A stretch of 12,174 nucleotides of DNA from CAG-791 sp002394525 (GTDB lineage Bacteria; Bacillota; Clostridia; Lachnospirales; Lachnospiraceae): positions 1 through 12,174 of the forward strand of contig CAMNFJ010000092.1 of NCBI GenBank assembly GCA_946536955.1. The letters run 5' to 3'. The translations under genes and the position numbers were made by a program. Each line of letters begins with the position of its first letter. Within the stretch, counting starts at the first letter, position 1. A model generated the notes under the pieces. It was not told the DNA's origin. It saw only the letters and a list, made by a program, of their open reading frames with translations, and made no database searches. This document shows, in pieces, positions 7,166 to 12,174 of the stretch.

Positions 7166-8413
7166 ATGGCAGACCATACAAAAGCGGGCAGACTTCCTGC
7201 CTGGAGAAAACCCGAGAAGAGGACGAAAAAGGAACTTCCGGTAAAAGAGCCCGAAAAGAGACCGGCCTTTGTCCCGGACTACAGCCTGATCTTTATCGTC
7301 CTGTTTCTGCTGGCATTCGGACTGGTCCTGCTCTACTCGACCAGCTCCTATATAGGGATCGTCGAGTACAATGGCGACTCCGCCTTCTTTCTCAGGAGGC
7401 AGCTGCTCTTCACCCTGGCTGGCCTGGGCCTCATGGCCTTCGTTTCCATTATCCCCTACAGGTGGTGGAGGTTTCTGGTCATACCGGCCTTCGGGGCAGC
7501 CGCTGCCCTGATCGTCCTGGCCAACAGGTACGGGCGGGAGATCAACGGCGCAAAGCGGTGGCTGGATTTCGGTTTCGTATCCCTGCAGCCCTCCGAGGCG
7601 GCCAAGGTGGCCATCATCATCAGCACGGCCTGGATCATTGAGATGGTCGGCCGCAGGAGACTCCTGAAATTGTGGGGCTTCCTTCTGCCCATGATCCCTT
7701 CCGCCATCATCGCTGTCATGCTCTACAAGCTGACCAATAACCTGAGTGCGGCCCTGGTCATACTCGCCATCGCCTTCGGGATGCTCTTTGTCGCCTGTCC
7801 GGGCTACAAGCGCTTTGTTGCGATCGCCATAGCGGCAGTCGGTGCCTGCGCGGGTTTTCTGGTCTATATCACCCGCATCGCGGATAAGACCGATATGGGT
7901 TTTCGAGGCGTCCGCTTTCTGGTGTGGCTGGATCCCCAGTCCTACGCGGGGGACACCGGCTTTCAGACCCTGCAGGCCCTGTACGCCATCGGCTCGGGAG
8001 GGATCTTCGGCAAGGGACTGGGCCAGAGCATGCAGAAGCTGGTCGTGCCGGAAGCCCAGAATGATATGATCTTTTCGATCATCTGTGAGGAGCTGGGACT
8101 CTTTGGAGCCCTCAGCATCATCCTGATGTTTGTTCTCCTGATCTGGAGATTTATCCTGGTTGCGGGCAATGCCCAGGACCTCTACGGGGCCCTGATCGTC
8201 ACGGGCGTCGTGACCCATATCGCAGTCCAGGTGATCCTCAATATCGCGGTCGTGACCAATACGATCCCCAACACAGGCGTCACCCTTCCCTTTTTCAGCT
8301 ACGGAGGCTCCTCCCTCTTTTTCCTTCTGGCGGAAATCGGGATGGTGCTGAGCGTCGCGAGAGAAAACAACAGAATTGCCGCCGAGAGGGAACTGGCAGA
8401 AGAGAGCGGATGA
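7166..8413 (+). CDS. ftsW: FtsW/SpoVE/RodA-family (SEDS) peptidoglycan polymerase
   Basis: SEDS proteins polymerise lipid II into glycan strands and act with a class B PBP. The 415 residues consist of a basic cytoplasmic tail (about 1-37) and many hydrophobic segments. Conserved loops are NGAKRWLDFGFVSLQPSEAAK (127-147), DTGFQTLQALYAIGSGG (263-279), VPEAQNDMIF (294-303) and PFFSYGGSS (375-383). D300 aligns with the catalytic aspartate of FtsW in its PEAxxDxI context. The ribosome site GAGGAG (7148-7153) is 12 nt from the ATG across a T-rich spacer. Placement in the dcw cluster next to a class B PBP gene favours septal FtsW or sporulation SpoVE over RodA. Sequence alone does not separate FtsW from SpoVE. 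Confidence 0.93.
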   Translation: MADHTKAGRLPAWRKPEKRTKKELPVKEPEKRPAFVPDYSLIFIVLFLLAFGLVLLYSTSSYIGIVEYNGDSAFFLRRQLLFTLAGLGLMAFVSIIPYRWWRFLVIPAFGAAAALIVLANRYGREINGAKRWLDFGFVSLQPSEAAKVAIIISTAWIIEMVGRRRLLKLWGFLLPMIPSAIIAVMLYKLTNNLSAALVILAIAFGMLFVACPGYKRFVAIAIAAVGACAGFLVYITRIADKTDMGFRGVRFLVWLDPQSYAGDTGFQTLQALYAIGSGGIFGKGLGQSMQKLVVPEAQNDMIFSIICEELGLFGALSIILMFVLLIWRFILVAGNAQDLYGALIVTGVVTHIAVQVILNIAVVTNTIPNTGVTLPFFSYGGSSLFFLLAEIGMVLSVARENNRIAAERELAEESG

Positions 8414-8425
8414 ATAAGAACTTCG

Positions 8426-8449
8426 ACCGGTCTCCTTCGGCAGACCGGT
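8426..8449 (+). other. Stable hairpin with a UUCG-type tip in the ftsW-ftsQ gap
   Basis: ACCGGTCT (8426-8433) pairs perfectly with AGACCGGT (8442-8449). Inside, one C/C mismatch is followed by C-TTCG-G, which in RNA is the unusually stable cUUCGg tetraloop. The hairpin starts 12 nt after the ftsW stop and lies 37 nt before ftsQ. It is followed by TCAGATACGG, not a T run, so it is probably not an intrinsic terminator. It may be an RNA-processing or stability element between the two cistrons. Confidence 0.7.
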
Positions 8450-8486
8450 TCAGATACGGACAGACCAGGGCAGCAGAGGTAGTGTT

Positions 8487-10250
8487 ATGAAAAAATCAGC
8501 ATCCGGACAAAATATCATAGCAGAAACCAGGTCGCGGGGGATGTATGGAAGCATGCATTCCAGAATCTTTGGAGGGCTGCGCCTGCCCGGCTTCCATAAG
8601 GAGGCGGAACCGGTTCCGGAGGCAGGATCCGTATCTGCAGTCCGGGGAGCAGCAGCTGGCACGAAAAACGCGGCGATGGGCCGGGGCCGCCGGACCGCAG
8701 GAGCCTACATGGGCTCTTACGCTTCCGCCGGGGTCGTAAAAACAGCCGCCGTGCCTGTGGGCGCTGTGGGCGCAGGCAGGACAGGGGGCCGTGCAAAATA
8801 CAGATATACCGCCGCGAATGAGATCGTAAAAGGCTACAGGATCACAGACGCGGAGCCCATACTGACCCTGCCTTCCCTGGGCCGCCTGCGGAGCCTGATC
8901 ACTCTGCGGGGGATCATAGTTGCCTTTGTGGCAGCCATCACAATGGCGGCGGCAGTGATCCTGATGACCTTCAACTTTGAAAAAGCGGTCATCTACGGGA
9001 ACACCAAATACAGCCAGAAGCAGATCGAGTCCTTTATCACCAGGGGCAGGCTGGGAGAAAACACCTTCGTCATGGCCCTGAAATTCCATCACAGGACAGT
9101 CACCGATATTCCTTTCGTTGACCAGATTGATATAGACATCGTCTCTCCATCGACTGTTCGGGTCAATATCAAAGAAAAGCCCCTGAATGCCTGCGTGATC
9201 CGGGAGGATGACAAGGTCTACTTCTCCAAGGAGGGAGTCGTTCAGACCATCTCCGGCAGGAGCGTGGAGAATACCACAGTGGTCAACGGCCTTGATCTCA
9301 AGGCTCCGGTGACCGGCAGCGCAGTGGAGGCCGACAACCAGACGGGGAAGGCCCTGGTCCTGGACCTGCTGCGGGCGATGGACCGCTACGGCATCCATGC
9401 GGACAGCATCGATGTCGATAAAAGGAACAACCTCACTGCCTCCTTCGGCCAGGTCCTGGTAAAGCTGGGCAAGACCGGTTATGACGGGAAGATGTACAAG
9501 ATCCACCAGATGGCCACCGGCCTCAAGGACAGGAGCGGTGTCATCTCCATGACCGGCTTCGACTATGACGGCGAGAACATCGTCCTGTCGCCGCCCGGCG
9601 GGATTAAGAGAAATCTGAAAAAGAAGACAGAGGAGAAGGCGTCAGCGAAAGAAACCTCTGCCGAAAAGACCTCCAAAGAAAAGACCTCCAAAGAAAAAGC
9701 TTCTAAAGAAAAGGCCGGCACAGAAAAAACCACTGCAGAGAAGAAGGCTGACGTGAAGACGGAAGCTGCAGCTGATAAGAAGGCCGCCGCGAAGAAGACG
9801 GAGGCTGCAGCAGAGAAGAAGGCTGCTGCGAAGACGGAAGCTGCAGCTGATAAGAAGGCCGCCGCGAAGAAGACGGAGGCTGCAGCAGAGAAGAAGGCTG
9901 CTGCGAAGACGGAAGCTGCAGCTGATAAGAAGGCCGCCGCGAAGAAGACGGAGGCTGCAGCAGAGAAGAAGGCTGCTGCGAAGACGGAAGCTGCTGCTGA
10001 GAAGAAGGAGACCGCTGAGAAGGACAAGACAGCGGACACAAAGAAAGAAACCTCCGGGAAGGAAAATACGGCAGAGAAGAAGAAAGAGACTGCGCAGAAG
10101 GAAAAGGCAGCAGAGCAGAAGAAGGAAACTGCTCAGAAGGATAAAGCCGCGGACCAGAAGAAGGAAACAGCCGCAAAGGACAACAAAGCTGCAGACAAGA
10201 AGGCCGCAGCTGAGAAAGCACAGAGCGATTCAAAGAAAAAGGCGCAGTGA
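8487..10250 (+). CDS. ftsQ: Cell division protein FtsQ/DivIB with extended N-terminus and Lys/Ala-rich repeat tail
   Basis: FtsQ/DivIB is the single-pass divisome protein that binds FtsL/DivIC partners and supports septal wall synthesis. Of 587 residues, about 1-140 form a cytoplasmic Gly/Ala/Arg-rich low-complexity region, followed by a membrane segment at about 142-162. The POTRA-like domain runs from about 163 to 232 (VIYGNTKYSQKQIESFITRG near its start), and the beta-rich domain to about 368 (MTGFDYDGENIVLSP). Residues 373-587 are a Lys/Ala/Glu tail that would lie outside the membrane. By hand count the tail has about 64 Lys against 42 Asp or Glu, hence a net positive charge. Family members are usually around 250-380 residues, so the length is unusual. 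AGAGG (8475-8479) lies 7 nt before the ATG. The tail stays in frame to its stop, so it is encoded, not a frameshift product. Confidence 0.88.
   Translation: MKKSASGQNIIAETRSRGMYGSMHSRIFGGLRLPGFHKEAEPVPEAGSVSAVRGAAAGTKNAAMGRGRRTAGAYMGSYASAGVVKTAAVPVGAVGAGRTGGRAKYRYTAANEIVKGYRITDAEPILTLPSLGRLRSLITLRGIIVAFVAAITMAAAVILMTFNFEKAVIYGNTKYSQKQIESFITRGRLGENTFVMALKFHHRTVTDIPFVDQIDIDIVSPSTVRVNIKEKPLNACVIREDDKVYFSKEGVVQTISGRSVENTTVVNGLDLKAPVTGSAVEADNQTGKALVLDLLRAMDRYGIHADSIDVDKRNNLTASFGQVLVKLGKTGYDGKMYKIHQMATGLKDRSGVISMTGFDYDGENIVLSPPGGIKRNLKKKTEEKASAKETSAEKTSKEKTSKEKASKEKAGTEKTTAEKKADVKTEAAADKKAAAKKTEAAAEKKAAAKTEAAADKKAAAKKTEAAAEKKAAAKTEAAADKKAAAKKTEAAAEKKAAAKTEAAAEKKETAEKDKTADTKKETSGKENTAEKKKETAQKEKAAEQKKETAQKDKAADQKKETAAKDNKAADKKAAAEKAQSDSKKKAQ
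9756..9980 (+). repeat. Three identical 75-bp tandem repeats inside ftsQ
   Basis: Units at 9756-9830, 9831-9905 and 9906-9980 are base-for-base identical by eye. A partial fourth copy begins at 9981 and drifts after about 10 bases. Each unit encodes 25 residues made of two related halves, KTEAAADKKAAAK and KTEAAAEKKAAA. On either side the same style continues as degenerate KETAxK and SKEK words. Identity at silent positions too implies recent expansion or ongoing homogenisation. Confidence 0.97.
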
Positions 10251-10313
10251 GCCTCCTGGGGGGCTTGCAGGCTGCCCAGATGCTGAAAAAATGCCTGCCA
10301 GAAGGCACAAACG

Positions 10314-10342
10314 GAACCGCCCGGGACAACCGGGCGGTTCTT
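10314..10342 (+). terminator. Probable terminator after ftsQ
   Basis: GAACCGCCCGG (10314-10324) and CCGGGCGGTTC (10330-10340) form a perfect 11-bp stem around GACAA. Only TT, then GACTGCATAAG, follows, so the T tract is poor and termination may be partial. It lies 64 nt after the ftsQ stop and upstream of the ftsZ promoter, which fits the end of the mraZ-ftsQ transcript. Bases between ftsQ and this hairpin hold only a weaker GCAGGC/GCCTGC inverted repeat (10267-10272 and 10293-10298). Confidence 0.65.
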
Positions 10343-10394
10343 GACTGCATAAGTCAAAAACCTGCGGACAATTAAAATCACATCGAATTGGGCA

Positions 10395-10423
10395 TTGATT
10401 ATTGAAAACACTAATTGTATTAT
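10395..10423 (+). promoter_or_regulatory. Sigma-A-type promoter of ftsZ
   Basis: TTGATT (10395-10400) is followed after exactly 17 bp by TATTAT (10418-10423), in an AT-rich stretch after the ftsQ terminator. The predicted start is near 10430, giving a leader of nearly 90 nt before the ftsZ GTG. The -10 word and spacing equal those of the mraZ promoter, but no AAAGTGG boxes are present, so MraZ control of ftsZ is not suggested. Confidence 0.65.
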
Positions 10424-10435
10424 AGTTTTGGCTTC

Positions 10436-10465
10436 AAAATGTTTCAGGATCATTTCCTGCATTTT
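10436..10465 (+). promoter_or_regulatory. Hairpin near the 5' end of the ftsZ leader
   Basis: AAAATG (10436-10441) pairs with CATTTT (10460-10465), and CAGGA (10445-10449) pairs with TCCTG (10455-10459). Three unpaired T bases lie on the 5' side, and the loop is TCATT. The structure would begin a few nucleotides after the predicted transcript start and end about 38 nt before the ribosome site. It may protect the mRNA 5' end or pause transcription at the T tract that follows. Function is inferred. Confidence 0.5.
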
Positions 10466-10517
10466 TAAATTTAAAGAAACAGTTTTTACTGATTTAGTAC
10501 TGAAGGAGGGTGTCAAC

Positions 10518-11654
10518 GTGCTCGAGATTAAAACAAATGATACAGAAACTGCCTGCAAGATCATCGTCGTAGGTGTCGGCGGAGCCGGCAACAACGCGGT
10601 CAACCGCATGGTGGATGTGGATATTACCGGTGTGGAGTTTATCGGAGTCAATACCGATGTCCAGGCCCTGCAGCTCTGCAGAGCTCCCAAGCTCCTGCAG
10701 ATCGGCGAGAAGCTCACCAAGGGGCTCGGCGCCGGCGCAAATCCCGAGGTCGGCATGAAGGCGGCCGAGGAGAGCGCTGATGAGATCGCTGCCGCGATCA
10801 AGGGCGCGGACATGGTCTTCGTCACCTGCGGCATGGGCGGCGGCACAGGCACCGGAGCAGCTCCGGTCGTTGCCAAGCTCGCCAAGGAGCAGGGCATCCT
10901 GACGGTCGGCGTCGTGACCAAGCCCTTCAGCTTCGAGGCCAGGAGCCGTATGACCCGCGCGCTTGCCGGCATCGAAAATATTAAGGAAAACGTTGATACC
11001 CTCATCGTCATCCCCAATGACAAGCTGCTTGAAATCATGGACCGCCGGACCACACTTCCCGAGGCCCTGAAGAAGGCGGATGAAGTCCTGCAGCAGGCAG
11101 TGCAGGGAATCACAGACCTGATCAATGTTCCCGCGATCATCAACCTCGACTTCGCGGATGTCCAGACCGTTATGCGCGACAAGGGCGTCGCCCACATCGG
11201 AATCGGCTACGGCAAGGGCGAGACCAAGGCGACCGACGCAGTCCGCATGGCTGTCGAGAGCCCCCTGCTCGAGACCACTGTCAACGGTGCGACCGATGTC
11301 ATCATCAATATCTCCGGCGACATCTCCCTGGCGGATGCATCCGATGCAGCCAGCTATGTCCAGGAGCAGGCCGGCGAGGATGTCAATATCATCTTCGGTG
11401 CCATGTACGACGACAGCAACACGGATTCCTGCGATGTCACCGTGATCGCGACCGGGATCGGCAACAGGGACGTCCTTTCCCCCAACACGATCTTCGGCGG
11501 ATCCACCGGAAAGTCCAGCCCCTACAGCAGGGACCTGAAGACCGGCTTCGGCGAGCAGCTCCGCGGCAATGCCGGGACCTATAACCGCACCCCTCAGGGT
11601 ACGGTCCGCCAGAAGAATTTGGAGATCCCCTCCTTCCTTCGTACAAAGAGGTAA
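10518..11654 (+). CDS. ftsZ: Cell division protein FtsZ
   Basis: FtsZ is the tubulin-like GTPase that assembles the Z ring. The start is GTG at 10518, with AAGGAGGG (10503-10510) 7 nt before it. The frame remains open upstream to 10395, but those residues lie over the promoter and do not resemble FtsZ. The 378 residues begin MLEIKTNDTE. They contain VGVGGAGNNAVNRM (18-31), the tubulin signature GGGTGTG (107-113), and the synergy-loop NLDFADV (209-215) with N209, D211 and D214 in place. The variable linker is short (about 327-367). The C-terminal peptide EIPSFLRTKR (369-378) would bind membrane tethers and other partners. No ftsA or sepF lies in this window, so the tether must be encoded elsewhere. 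Confidence 0.98.
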   Translation: MLEIKTNDTETACKIIVVGVGGAGNNAVNRMVDVDITGVEFIGVNTDVQALQLCRAPKLLQIGEKLTKGLGAGANPEVGMKAAEESADEIAAAIKGADMVFVTCGMGGGTGTGAAPVVAKLAKEQGILTVGVVTKPFSFEARSRMTRALAGIENIKENVDTLIVIPNDKLLEIMDRRTTLPEALKKADEVLQQAVQGITDLINVPAIINLDFADVQTVMRDKGVAHIGIGYGKGETKATDAVRMAVESPLLETTVNGATDVIINISGDISLADASDAASYVQEQAGEDVNIIFGAMYDDSNTDSCDVTVIATGIGNRDVLSPNTIFGGSTGKSSPYSRDLKTGFGEQLRGNAGTYNRTPQGTVRQKNLEIPSFLRTKR

Positions 11655-11700
11655 TTTTTTCCGGAAAATGTAAATTCCCTCTTCCCTTTGGAAAAAAAGG

Positions 11701-11709
11701 TGCTATAAT
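11701..11709 (+). promoter_or_regulatory. Extended -10 promoter before the tRNA gene
   Basis: TGCTATAAT is a perfect extended -10 (TG at 11701-11702, TATAAT at 11704-11709). The bases 17 bp upstream (CTTCCC, 11681-11686) are a poor -35, which extended -10 promoters can tolerate. The predicted start is near 11716, only about 20 nt before a strong terminator hairpin that separates it from the tRNA. Confidence 0.6.
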
Positions 11710-11734
11710 AGACAAGTCGGTTGAACGACAGAGC

Positions 11735-11764
11735 TTCCGGGCCGGATACCGGCCCGGAATTTTT
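11735..11764 (+). terminator. Strong intrinsic terminator between ftsZ and tRNA-Ala
   Basis: TTCCGGGCCGG (11735-11745) and CCGGCCCGGAA (11749-11759) form a perfect 11-bp stem with an ATA loop, followed by five T bases (11760-11764). It is the obvious terminator for ftsZ, 80 nt after its stop. It also lies downstream of the extended -10 promoter and one base before the tRNA, so it could limit read-through into the tRNA or be part of its leader. Confidence 0.85.
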
Positions 11765-11765
11765 C

Positions 11766-11838
11766 GGGGACGTAGCTCAGTTGGGAGAGCGCAGCGTTCG
11801 CAACGCTGAGGTCGCGGGTTCGAATCCCGTCGTCTCCA
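11766..11838 (+). tRNA. tRNA-Ala (anticodon CGC)
   Basis: The full cloverleaf can be drawn over 73 nt. The acceptor is GGGGACG/CGTCTCC with the G3-U70 pair that marks alanine tRNAs. The D arm is GCTC/GAGC, the anticodon stem CAGCG/CGCTG with loop TTCGCAA, and the T arm GCGGG/CCCGT around TTCGAAT. The anticodon CGC at 11798-11800 reads GCG, in agreement with the G3-U70 identity. The discriminator base is A. CCA is not encoded (T bases follow at once), so the end must be added by CCA transferase. A run of seven T bases (11839-11845) directly follows. Confidence 0.96.
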
Positions 11839-11857
11839 TTTTTTTATGTCCGTTTTA

Positions 11858-11911
11858 AGCCCGCGCGGGTGCCGGATCTGCAGACAGGTCCGGCACACGC
11901 GCGGGCTTTTT
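11858..11911 (+). terminator. Very long intrinsic terminator after the tRNA
   Basis: AGCCCGCGCG (11858-11867) pairs with CGCGCGGGCT (11898-11907). After one G/A mismatch, GTGCCGGA (11869-11876) pairs with TCCGGCAC (11889-11896). The result is 18 pairs plus a 12-base loop containing TCTGCAGA. T bases follow at 11908-11911. The 5' side is TTTTAA and the 3' side GCTTTTTG, so it might also work for transcripts arriving from the other strand, though less well. Confidence 0.9.
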
Positions 11912-11994
11912 GTGCCTGTGAATCTCAACGGAGAACTGCAGCATGGAATAACCCGCATTTATGTATATATTATTTTCTTCAAAAACGTATGAAA

Positions 11995-12003
11995 TGCTAC
12001 AAT
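11995..12003 (+). promoter_or_regulatory. Possible extended -10 promoter in the AT-rich leader
   Basis: TGCTACAAT forms an extended -10 (TG at 11995-11996, TACAAT at 11998-12003). TTCTTC at 11975-11980 is a weak -35 at 17 bp. Transcripts from here would include the hairpin at 12036-12099 before reaching the last gene. The remaining bases from 11912 to 12035 are AT-rich, and I see no gene in them. Confidence 0.4.
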
Positions 12004-12035
12004 AAAGACGCTATAAAAAATACTAATGTATTAAT

Positions 12036-12099
12036 ATACGGTAAAAACTCCCCCGCTATGGTATGATAGAAACAGAGTTTACGTTTTGCCGTATTTTTT
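12036..12099 (+). promoter_or_regulatory. Terminator-like hairpin directly before a ribosome site
   Basis: ATACGGTAAAA (12036-12046) pairs with TTTTGCCGTAT (12084-12094) over 11 pairs including one G-U. A loop of 37 bases lies between, and five T bases (12095-12099) follow. The next gene's ribosome site, GGGAGG at 12103-12108, begins four bases later. The layout resembles a leader attenuator, but the stem is AT-rich with a large loop, so it may be fortuitous. Confidence 0.35.
12059..12067 (+). promoter_or_regulatory. Possible extended -10 promoter for the last gene
   Basis: TGGTATGAT (TG at 12059-12060, TATGAT at 12062-12067) fits an extended -10 with a poor -35. The start would be near 12074, about 40 nt before the ATG. 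It lies in the loop of the hairpin described at 12036-12099. A transcript from here would carry only the 3' arm and so escape the terminator-like fold. Confidence 0.45.
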
Positions 12100-12113
12100 C
12101 CCGGGAGGTTCTG

Positions 12114-12174
12114 ATGGGCTTTAACGTGTTCAGTGATGACTGGGACAGACTGAGATCGGGGGACCTGTATTTGT
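12114..12174 (+). CDS. Start of an unidentified gene, cut by the window end
   Basis: An ATG at 12114 is preceded by GGGAGG (12103-12108) with a 5-nt gap, and the frame stays open for 20 codons to the end of the window. It gives MGFNVFSDDWDRLRSGDLYL. I do not recognise the family from this piece. The peptide is hydrophilic, so a signal peptide at this end is unlikely. It is separated from the dcw genes by a strong terminator and has its own promoter candidates. Confidence 0.65.
   Translation, partial: MGFNVFSDDWDRLRSGDLYL

Noticed and set aside
9756..9980. The ftsQ repeats as a CRISPR array, or as a relative of the mraY-murD duplication because both have a 75-bp period
   Set aside because: There are no unique spacers, the repeats are in-frame coding sequence, and the two 75-bp units share no sequence. 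The equal length looks like coincidence.
9563..10039. Ala/Phe/Ser-rich minus-strand frame opposite the ftsQ tail
   Set aside because: It is the mirror of the Lys/Ala repeat and has no independent coding signal.
10395..10517. An N-terminal extension of FtsZ by 41 residues
   Set aside because: The segment overlaps the promoter and leader and does not resemble FtsZ. AAGGAGGG lies at the correct distance from the GTG at 10518.

Overview
The window is a division and cell wall (dcw) cluster on the + strand of a bacterium. The gene order is mraZ, rsmH, ftsL, a class B penicillin-binding protein gene, mraY, murD, ftsW/spoVE-type, ftsQ/divIB and ftsZ. A tRNA-Ala gene follows, and then the first 20 codons of an unidentified gene. 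Coding DNA is GC-rich, while promoter regions are AT-rich. The Shine-Dalgarno sites are strong (AAGGAGGG, AGGAGG, GGGAGG), the FtsL protein is of the Firmicutes type, and FtsZ ends in EIPSFLRTKR. Together these suggest a high-GC member of the Clostridia, probably Lachnospiraceae-like. That placement is inferred from the protein and operon style, not from a search.

Bases 1-268 hold no gene. They carry a possible terminator of something upstream (18-50) and a well-formed promoter (TTGAAA-N17-TATTAT, 203-231). They also carry AAAGT decamers that resemble MraZ operators: a decaying triplet over the -35 region (187-216) and a clean triplet between the -10 and the mraZ start codon (239-268). Bases 269-5491 hold mraZ, rsmH, ftsL, the PBP gene and mraY, separated by short gaps. 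Bases 5492-5664 are a gap built from a tandem duplication of about 75 bp that begins inside the last mraY codons. Bases 5665-10250 hold murD, ftsW and ftsQ. A UUCG-type hairpin lies between ftsW and ftsQ. FtsQ has a long N-terminal extension and a Lys/Ala/Glu-rich tail of about 215 residues that contains three identical 75-bp repeats. A hairpin terminator after ftsQ and a separate promoter make ftsZ its own unit. After ftsZ come an extended -10 promoter, a terminator, tRNA-Ala(CGC), a very strong terminator, and an AT-rich leader for the last, truncated gene.

The genes form one pathway. MraY and MurD make peptidoglycan precursors. The FtsW-type SEDS protein and the class B PBP polymerise and cross-link septal wall. 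FtsL and FtsQ form the membrane scaffold that activates them, and FtsZ positions the machine. MraZ controls the operon and RsmH methylates 16S rRNA. The cluster lacks murE, murF, murG, murC and ftsA. Nothing here looks like a new defence or mobile system. The unusual points are the FtsQ tail, the mraY-murD duplication, the layout of the operator array, and the leader and terminator arrangements around ftsZ and the tRNA.
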